Positions 7,776 through 12,539 of a stretch of DNA of 13,874 nucleotides are shown here, in pieces (positions within the stretch are counted from its first letter, which is position 1; each line of letters starts with the position of its first letter). The stretch covers positions 1-13,874 of the forward strand of contig JBFFSQ010000066.1 in assembly GCA_041572275.1 (NCBI GenBank). Direction: 5' to 3'. The notes under the pieces were generated by a model that worked only from the letters and a program-made list of their open reading frames with translations, did not search any database and had not been told where the DNA came from. The position numbers were made by a program, and so were the translations under genes. The DNA is from JBFFSQ01 sp041572275. GTDB lineage: Bacteria; Pseudomonadota; Gammaproteobacteria; SZUA-229.

Positions 7776-8360
7776 TTAGTGTCCCACAAACAGATAAATC
7801 AGAGTAACTGTTATTACAGCGATAAGTAATGTCTGTAGTCCACTGCGTAACCATGAGATTCCTGCAATTCGACCCAGGAAAACACCTAGAAAAAAAATTA
7901 GTCCTAGTGCTATTAAGACAGCAGCATAGAGTGGTGATATTGGTATAGGTATACCAGCGTTGACCAACCATATTGGCATCAGGATTAACAGCGAGATAAT
8001 AAGGGGAGCGGATCCATTGACCAGTGCAATTAACAAGGGTACCCAGCGGGCCGCAACGCCATGGGTACTGTCCTGGAGGTCAGTGGCCATAGCCTGTTCC
8101 AGTTTTCCTAGTGCTCGTTTTCGTTCTGCTACTTCACTGATGTAAGCACTGCTTACACCACTCATGCCCAGGGCAATGGCAGCGCCCAGACAGGCATTAA
8201 TGATAATAGTCAGGTCTGTAGAGGCACTGATAAGAAAACCAATAATCAGGCCGAGCATAGTGAGCGCGCCATCAAAACCATTCACTACAAAATAGCGACG
8301 TACAATGTCATGAGTGCGTGTGATACTGAGCAGGAATTTAGCCTGTTGTAACAGTGCCAT
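7776..8360 (-). CDS. VIT1/CCC1-like integral membrane protein
   Basis: Membrane protein of 194 residues with about five hydrophobic segments (near 27-45, 50-72, 106-130, 143-163, 173-192). The segment RRYFVVNGFDGALTMLG (21-37) matches the first helix of the VIT1/CCC1 family, in which a conserved Asp (here D30) lines the Fe2+/Mn2+ path. The charged stretch after helix two (about 75-98, SEVAERKRALGKLEQA) sits where VIT1 has its metal-binding cytosolic helices, but is much shorter. It looks closer to the compact prokaryotic relatives (TIGR00267-type) than to ferritin-fused or plant VIT1 proteins. Transport of Fe2+ or Mn2+ is a family-level inference. It lies 6 bases after the DUF211 gene, and its TAA is one base from the ATPase ATG, so translation of the pair is probably coupled. 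No strong Shine-Dalgarno is visible at its own ATG. Confidence 0.78.
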   Translation of the reverse strand: MALLQQAKFLLSITRTHDIVRRYFVVNGFDGALTMLGLIIGFLISASTDLTIIINACLGAAIALGMSGVSSAYISEVAERKRALGKLEQAMATDLQDSTHGVAARWVPLLIALVNGSAPLIISLLILMPIWLVNAGIPIPISPLYAAVLIALGLIFFLGVFLGRIAGISWLRSGLQTLLIAVITVTLIYLFVGH

Positions 8361-8366
8361 GTCAGA

Positions 8367-8636
8367 TTAACCGGTTTCTGCTTCGTTTACGACTTCGACT
8401 ACATCGATGCTGTGAAGAGAGCCACCCATGCTGGAGATAGTGGATTGAACTGCGTCAAAATCTATGGCACTTCCCTGTACCTCGATCTGTAGTGTTTCAG
8501 TATTTTCATCCATCTCAAGAACCGTCAGGCAAACATGATAATCAATGCCGACTTCAGCTATTGCCTGTGAAAAAACAAGTGCATTGGGTTGATGAGGTTT
8601 AAGAACATCCAGAACAATTCGTTTGACAGATACCAT
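8367..8636 (-). CDS. DUF211 family protein
   Basis: Small soluble protein of 89 residues with the DUF211 pattern: VKRIVLDVLKPH at the N-terminus, an acidic middle (LEMDENTETLQIEVQG), then a helix (IDFDAVQSTISSMGG) and the closing SLHSIDVVEV. The order of strands and helices suggests a ferredoxin-like fold. The biochemical role of the family is not established to my knowledge. I chose the ATG at 8636 because family members begin just before VKR and GAGG lies nine bases upstream; earlier in-frame starts (ATG at 8645, directly on the GAGG, or GTG at 8684) look less likely. It is the first gene of the operon with the VIT-like protein and the P-type ATPase, so a sensory, chaperone or cation-binding partner role is plausible. 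I know the family mainly from archaea. Confidence 0.82.
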   Translation of the reverse strand: MVSVKRIVLDVLKPHQPNALVFSQAIAEVGIDYHVCLTVLEMDENTETLQIEVQGSAIDFDAVQSTISSMGGSLHSIDVVEVVNEAETG

Positions 8637-8731
8637 GATGATCATCCTCGTCAGTTTTTTATTCTGATTGAGCGCAGGTGGCACAATTAGTGTTGTTATA
8701 GTGGCTTACTTCACTACTGGCTCTTTTTAAA

Positions 8732-8760
8732 AGTATATATGTTTAGTTTCTTAATACACA
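8732..8760 (-). promoter_or_regulatory. Possible promoter of the DUF211 operon
   Basis: On the minus strand TATACT (8737-8732) is a good -10 hexamer. The hexamer 17 bases upstream, TGTGTA (8760-8755), is a poor -35. A poor -35 is what an activator-dependent promoter would show. With this -10, the FNR-like site at 8791-8804 would be centred near -72, close to a known class I activator spacing. The match is weak on its own. Confidence 0.3.
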
Positions 8761-8790
8761 GGCCTGAAATAGATGTTTCTAAACCTGTCG

Positions 8791-8804
8791 CTGATCTAAA
8801 TCAA
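8791..8804 (-). promoter_or_regulatory. Candidate FNR/Anr box upstream of the DUF211 operon
   Basis: Minus strand TTGAT-TTAG-ATCAG (plus strand CTGATCTAAATCAA) matches the FNR/Anr consensus TTGAT-N4-ATCAA at 9 of 10 defined positions. It lies about 155 bases before the DUF211 start codon, in the gap of roughly 385 bases between DUF389 and DUF211. No plus-strand gene starts nearby, so the likely target is the minus-strand operon. CRP-family sites look similar, so the exact regulator is open. Confidence 0.5.
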
Positions 8805-8890
8805 CATTATCATATGTCGTTTAATTCCTGAGATTTTATTATCAACCGGGCACAAATAGTTAAATAGACGCTAACTGCGCAAGTGTAAAA

Positions 8891-8906
8891 GTTAATATAA
8901 ATTAAC
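8891..8906. promoter_or_regulatory. Perfect 16-bp palindrome, possible operator
   Basis: GTTAAT-ATAA-ATTAAC has two perfect 6-bp arms around a 4-base spacer, the symmetry expected of a dimeric regulator site. It lies about 255 bases before the DUF211 start and 117 bases beyond the DUF389 stop. I do not recognise the regulator, and in AT-rich DNA such a palindrome can arise by chance. Confidence 0.3.
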
Positions 8907-9022
8907 CCTCATATTAGACAAGGAAGTGAAGGGGGCTTATCAGCGGTATTTTATAATGATTGTATTGCTGTTATTGAATGTGAATTCCATGCGAGGAATT
9001 AAAGTATTGAGGTTGCGCTTGT

Positions 9023-9997
9023 CTAAATATTGCCACGCAAATAAATAATGATGGCCAAAATGATCAGACCGCTGATCCAGACCAGCAAATAAATCTTCAT
9101 TGCGCGTTTGGCTTTTTCCTTCTGCCACCAGGTTCTCGGACTAATACCCTTGACCATAAATACAATTTTGGTTGCAAGGTTTACGCAAACAACATTGGCG
9201 GCCAGCAGCAGAGCCGCGCCCATGGCCAGCTGATACTGGCCGTGACCCAGCATCAGACCAAAGGTGGCGGCCGGTGGTAAGAGGGCAACAGCGACCATTA
9301 CACCAACCAGGACACTGGATAAACCGGTGGTAAGTGATAATGCTGCTGCAGCACCCGAAGCGAGTGCCAGTGCTAGTGAGTCCATACCAACATCAGTTCG
9401 TGCCAGTAATTCTGGGCTGCTGATATCGAAGGGCCAGGTGAGCCCTAGAATGATTGATAAGCCTATTGCTAGACTGACACCAACAAGGTTGGTTTTGAGT
9501 GATTTTCGCATGAGGTCCATATCACCCAGAGCCGTACCGAGGCCAAGTGCGAGGTTTGGTCCGAGTAAGGGGGCAATTACCATGGCACCGATGACGACGG
9601 CGACATTGTTTTTGATTAAACCAATAGCAGCCACGAGGGTAGACAAAATAACCAGTACGATAAAGTTTGAATCAAGTACGGCATTTTTGGAAACGGTATC
9701 ATAAAGCGCTTCTCTGGAAGTTGTTGTGGACTTTTGTTCTTGCTTGGTTGTTGTGGGTAAGGGAAGGGTTGCATCCACTGGAATAACGATGATGCGAGCA
9801 CTGGGGTATGAGCTAATGATGTTTTGTAAGGCATCCAGTGTCGACTGTACCTTGTCATCGAGTAAAAGCATACGAATAGCTTGACGGCCTTCTTCACTTT
9901 TCTGTGCCAGTCGATAATCCAGTGCATCATTTCGTTTGGCGATGTCAGATACGGCGTCGCTAATATTTTCATCGGCAATAACTTCAATTAATTTCAT
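9023..9997 (-). CDS. DUF389/TIGR00341 family membrane protein
   Basis: Integral membrane protein of 324 residues. The soluble N-terminal part (about 1-108) begins MKLIEVIADE, the usual opening of TIGR00341 proteins, and ends in a Lys/Thr/Ser-rich linker (84-95). The membrane part begins near 110 and carries the two family hallmarks: GAMVIAPLLGPNLALGLGTA (137-156) and VGVMVAVALLPPAATFG (231-247). A last helix lies near 301-320 before the short tail. No biochemical function is established for the family to my knowledge. I chose the ATG at 9997 because it gives the family N-terminus with GAG seven bases upstream; an in-frame TTG at 10024 would add nine residues. It stands alone between the repeat region upstream and the regulatory gap downstream, just ahead of the cation-ATPase operon on the same strand. 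A shared role with that operon is possible but unproven. Confidence 0.88.
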   Translation of the reverse strand: MKLIEVIADENISDAVSDIAKRNDALDYRLAQKSEEGRQAIRMLLLDDKVQSTLDALQNIISSYPSARIIVIPVDATLPLPTTTKQEQKSTTTSREALYDTVSKNAVLDSNFIVLVILSTLVAAIGLIKNNVAVVIGAMVIAPLLGPNLALGLGTALGDMDLMRKSLKTNLVGVSLAIGLSIILGLTWPFDISSPELLARTDVGMDSLALALASGAAAALSLTTGLSSVLVGVMVAVALLPPAATFGLMLGHGQYQLAMGAALLLAANVVCVNLATKIVFMVKGISPRTWWQKEKAKRAMKIYLLVWISGLIILAIIIYLRGNI

Positions 9998-10109
9998 CGG
10001 TATGCTCGAAAATAAAGTAAGCAATCAAATATTATGATAACCGTACTATGTTATGTACTTTTTGTATAGTCGATGGGCTTTGTAGATCTGATAAGTTGTG
10101 TTACTTATT

Positions 10110-10316
10110 AAGATCCCTCACATTCGTTCGGGATGACAGGTGAGATATCGGAATGACAGATGAGATATCGGAATGACAGATGATTTATTATGGTTCTGGA
10201 GTAGTTGCTGAAACCCCTGATGTGTAATCGTCTTAATAACTGAATAGATAAAAAGAAATGGTGGTGATGACATATGTCACATACAACTGTCATCCTGAGC
10301 CAAGCCGAAGGGTCTT
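10110..10316. repeat. Inverted-repeat intergenic element (MITE-like)
   Basis: A 29-base left arm (10110-10138, AAGATCCCTC...GGGATGACA) and a 29-base right arm (10288-10316, TGTCATCCTG...AGGGTCTT) are inverted copies agreeing at 21 of 29 positions, with best matches at the outer AAGA and inner GGATGACA ends. The arms resemble the AAGATCCTTCG...CAGGATGACA sequence scattered between genes in many bacterial genomes. Nothing between the arms encodes a transposase, so if mobile it would be non-autonomous. I see no clear target duplication at the edges. Confidence 0.65.
10131..10180 (+). repeat. Short tandem repeat, 20-bp unit, about 2.5 copies
   Basis: Two identical 20-base units (10141-10160 and 10161-10180, beginning TGAGATATCG and ending GAATGACAGA) follow a half copy (GGATGACAGG, 10131-10140) that is the inner end of the left arm. 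The GATGACA core therefore appears three times at 20-base spacing. This suggests local duplication of the arm end. It is not a CRISPR array because there are no spacers. Confidence 0.8.
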
Positions 10317-10371
10317 GAGCTTAAAGTCACTACGTATAAAGTTAAGTACTTTAATGTGCTTTAATGATAAA

Positions 10372-10899
10372 TTAGATAACCAGTCGTTTTAATTGTACGT
10401 CGGCTTCTGAATGTTCCCACATTTGTGTAAACAGTTCTTCCAGTGATTTGGAACGGTAGCGACAATCCATGTTATAGATGCCGCGATAAGTTTCAGTATT
10501 TTCCCGATACATAAAGCGTTGTGAATCAGCCACCATGAAGGCACTCCTGACGGAGACATACTCTTCGTGGGGGTTACGAATTTCAATCGCACTAGTCAGG
10601 CGTTGAGCCAGACGAATCAGGCCATGACCGCGCTTGATGACGGGTTCTGAATTTTGTACCAGTATCCGTACTCTGGCGTGGCGATTACCTCGGCACAGTT
10701 CGAGTATATTATCTAGAAACGGCTGGTAGTCGTAGATAGCCGGTTCCAGGTCAGGAGTAAGTATGTTGATCGTCCGTAGGGTGTCTTTGGAGACCTCGAG
10801 AAGGGCTATTTTGAAGCCTTCAACATCGCTTAGGATAATGTCGTTTTCATTCTTGCCCTGTTTTTCAAAGTCAGGCAGTAGGTTGATGTTATCGTTCAT
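10372..10899 (-). CDS. DUF7931-type protein of unknown function
   Basis: Soluble-looking protein of 175 residues with no signal peptide or membrane helix. It resembles the DUF7931 domain, which I recall as often following a GNAT acetyltransferase domain. Recognisable parts are the helix FLDNILELCR (61-70), the strand ARVRILVQ (75-82), the segment GHGLIRLAQRLTSAIEIRN (91-109) and FMVADSQRFMYRE (121-133). The alternation of strands and helices hints at a phospholipase D-like fold, but I see no HxK catalytic motif, so an enzymatic role is not supported. Its ATG overlaps the end of the GNAT gene by 11 bases, which implies translational coupling and fits a split version of a GNAT-DUF7931 fusion. 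It is the last gene of the purB-roxA-GNAT run. The family name is from memory and less certain than the gene itself. Confidence 0.68.
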   Translation of the reverse strand: MNDNINLLPDFEKQGKNENDIILSDVEGFKIALLEVSKDTLRTINILTPDLEPAIYDYQPFLDNILELCRGNRHARVRILVQNSEPVIKRGHGLIRLAQRLTSAIEIRNPHEEYVSVRSAFMVADSQRFMYRENTETYRGIYNMDCRYRSKSLEELFTQMWEHSEADVQLKRLVI

Positions 10900-11335
10900 G
10901 TTGAGACCCTGCTAGTGTTCGCATCATGGTTCGGTGCGGTATACCGGCATCTAGAAATTCATCACTACAGATGACAAATCCCTGTTTCTCATAAAAGCCA
11001 ATGGCCGTAGTTTGTGCGTTGAGTACAACTGAGGCGTCATGCCGATTTTGCGCGTATTCGATTAATGCTTTAAGAATAGCAGATCCTACACCCTGATTAC
11101 GCCAGTTTTTTAACACGGCCATACGACCGATATGACTACGAGAATCAATTCTGCCGGTACCAATGGGGTGATCGTGGTGATCGAGTGCAAGGATATAGTG
11201 GTAGCTGTCTTCGTGGCCTTCCCATTCCAGCGCTTCGGGCACCTGTTGTTCTTCGATAAACACCCGTTGCCGGATAAACCGAATTTCGGTTTCATGGGCC
11301 TGCCAGTTGGTGTGGATAATGCGAAAGTTAGTCAT
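10889..11335 (-). CDS. GNAT family N-acetyltransferase
   Basis: Acetyl-CoA-dependent acyltransferase of 148 residues, about the length of a single GNAT domain. The N-terminal part IRFIRQRVFIEEQQVP (18-33) is typical of the ElaA-like branch. Motif A, with the acetyl-CoA pyrophosphate loop, is IGRMAVLKNWRNQGVGSA (69-86; the Q/RxxGxG signature is QGVGSA). Motif B follows as GFYEKQGF (113-120), with a likely catalytic or thiolate-side Tyr115. The ending DEFLDAGIPHRTMMR (125-139) is also usual for this branch. The substrate is unknown. Its ATG lies inside the end of roxA (8-base overlap), and its end overlaps the DUF7931 gene by 11 bases, so the three are probably translated from one message. A cupin-GNAT pair next to purB also occurs in Pseudomonas as I recall it. 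Confidence 0.88.
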   Translation of the reverse strand: MTNFRIIHTNWQAHETEIRFIRQRVFIEEQQVPEALEWEGHEDSYHYILALDHHDHPIGTGRIDSRSHIGRMAVLKNWRNQGVGSAILKALIEYAQNRHDASVVLNAQTTAIGFYEKQGFVICSDEFLDAGIPHRTMMRTLAGSQHER

Positions 11336-12491
11336 CTTCCGCGATAAAGAGTTTACCCTGATTGTAGAACGCTACCAGCAGTGATTGTTCGACACTGGAG
11401 GTGCATTTTAGCAATGCGTTTATGTCAACCTGACGCTGATTACAGAGCGTCTCAGCGAAGCTGATGGAGACTTCGTAGTCTTCACCATCGACGAACAACA
11501 GGGCTTTTTTATCAACCTGGCTATAGGCAAAGCGGCTGGCTGTATGACGACATAAGATCACATCTTCTGTTATCAGGTTTTTCAGCTCGTGGATATTGCT
11601 GATGTCTTCTTCAGGTTCCAGTTGCAGATCTGTTTTGGTGTCACTGGAATAACGACCGAACCAGCGTAGCAGTTCCGGATGGTTGGGATTCAAGTAGTCT
11701 TTAAATATATTGCTGACACGGATTAGTGCATCGGGAGTGATTTCATTCGAATGCTGTTGCAGTTTCAGATCCGGGTCACGGTAAGTGAGCTGAGCACTGA
11801 GATTCTGTGTCAGATAGCCAATAAACTCGTTAACCAGGTCAGCGTGACTGATGGCCCTGAAGCCAATGGAATAGCTGATACTGTCACCCAGTGAAACCCC
11901 ATGATGGGAGACACCGGGTGGTATATATAACATGTCACCGGGTTCGACGATCCATTCCTGTTCAGCTTCGAAATCCTGCTGGATGCGTAAAGGTGTGCCA
12001 TCAACCTGGTTGCCAGGTTGGACAGGCTGGGTGTTAATCTGCCAACGACGCTGCCCCTTACCCTGGAGGATGAATACATCATATAAATCGACATGGGGGC
12101 CGACAGAACCCTGATCGGCAGCATAGCTGACCATCAGGTCATCGAAGCGCCATTCGGGTATGAAGCGAAATTGATCGATGATCCAGCTCAGTTCAGGCAG
12201 GTATTTTTCCAGGTCATTGACCACCAGTGTCCAGTGGCTCTCTGGCAGACTGGCAAATACCTCTTCATCCATGGGACCGAAAATAGGGAACCAGGGGTGT
12301 TCCCGGTCTTTTTCGATGACTATGCGTGAATTGACTTCTTCTTCACAGGCCAGTCCGGCAATTTCTTCTGCACTGATAGGTGACTGGAAATTGGGAAAAG
12401 CCTGGCGTATAAGCAGCGGTTTTTTTTCCCAGTATTCAGCCAGGAATTGTTCCGCTGTGATGTTGCCGAGTGGATTGTGGCTGTTGCGCAT
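11328..12491 (-). CDS. roxA: Ribosomal oxygenase, 50S L16 arginine hydroxylase (RoxA/YcfD family)
   Basis: JmjC/cupin-type Fe(II)- and 2-oxoglutarate-dependent oxygenase. E. coli YcfD hydroxylates an arginine of ribosomal protein L16. The 387-residue length fits the family (about 373 in E. coli). The N-terminus LGNITAEQFLAEYWEKKPLL (8-27) is the family opening. The iron ligands are H133 and D135 in GPHVDLYDVF and H196 in IPPGVSHHG, with spacing as in YcfD. R148 in GKGQRRW lies where YcfD has the 2-oxoglutarate-binding Arg. The region after about 225 fits the dimerisation and winged-helix parts. I chose the ATG at 12491; an in-frame TTG at 12497 would add two residues, and neither has a clear Shine-Dalgarno. 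It follows purB after 48 bases containing a hairpin, and overlaps the GNAT gene by 8 bases. L16 as substrate is assumed from the family. Confidence 0.92.
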   Translation of the reverse strand: MRNSHNPLGNITAEQFLAEYWEKKPLLIRQAFPNFQSPISAEEIAGLACEEEVNSRIVIEKDREHPWFPIFGPMDEEVFASLPESHWTLVVNDLEKYLPELSWIIDQFRFIPEWRFDDLMVSYAADQGSVGPHVDLYDVFILQGKGQRRWQINTQPVQPGNQVDGTPLRIQQDFEAEQEWIVEPGDMLYIPPGVSHHGVSLGDSISYSIGFRAISHADLVNEFIGYLTQNLSAQLTYRDPDLKLQQHSNEITPDALIRVSNIFKDYLNPNHPELLRWFGRYSSDTKTDLQLEPEEDISNIHELKNLITEDVILCRHTASRFAYSQVDKKALLFVDGEDYEVSISFAETLCNQRQVDINALLKCTSSVEQSLLVAFYNQGKLFIAEDD

Positions 12492-12509
12492 AATCAAGGG
12501 TCACATGAT

Positions 12510-12529
12510 GACCTACATCCCTGTAGGTC
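12510..12529. repeat. Perfect 8-bp hairpin in the purB-roxA gap
   Basis: On the minus strand GACCTACA-GGGA-TGTAGGTC pairs perfectly over 8 bp with a four-base loop. It fills much of the 48-base gap between the purB stop and the roxA ATG and has no U tract, so it is not a standard terminator. It could be a dispersed palindromic element, an RNA processing or stability site, or a partial attenuator. It lies 18 bases before the roxA ATG, where it could affect ribosome access. Confidence 0.7.
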
Positions 12530-12539
12530 TGGATTGAGA

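Larger units (their letters stand above)
8637..9022. other. Non-coding regulatory gap between DUF389 and DUF211 genes
   Basis: AT-rich stretch of 386 bases without a credible gene. It holds the FNR-like site and weak promoter listed separately. It also holds a perfect palindrome GTTAATATAAATTAAC (8891-8906) and a 6-bp hairpin AATTCC/GGAATT (8983-9000) shortly after the DUF389 stop. The hairpin has no U tract on the minus strand, so it is a poor intrinsic terminator. The size of the gap and these sites suggest DUF211 is transcribed separately from DUF389. Confidence 0.6.
10025..10371. other. Non-coding region between DUF7931 and DUF389 genes
   Basis: About 347 bases with no credible gene. Most of it is the inverted-repeat element (10110-10316). 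The rest, 10025-10109 and 10317-10371, is AT-rich. I looked for a DUF389 promoter on the minus strand and found only weak -10-like hexamers without a matching -35. No clear terminator follows the DUF7931 gene. A perfect 12-bp palindrome TGACATATGTCA is at 10268-10279. Confidence 0.6.

Noticed and set aside
8983..9000. Hairpin AATTCC/GGAATT as the DUF389 terminator
   Set aside because: The stem is only 6 bp, AT-rich, and is not followed by a U tract on the minus strand.
8940..9128. Minus-strand open frame of 62 codons overlapping the end of the DUF389 gene
   Set aside because: It lies largely in another frame of a secure gene, resembles no family and has no start signal.
10131..10180. Possible CRISPR array
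   Set aside because: The 20-base units are directly adjacent with no spacers, and no cas genes are present.
10108..10293. Minus-strand open frame of 61 codons in the repeat region
   Set aside because: It is a translation of the inverted-repeat element; the ending VIPNECEGS is the kind of spurious peptide such repeats give. There is no ribosome binding site or protein-like composition.
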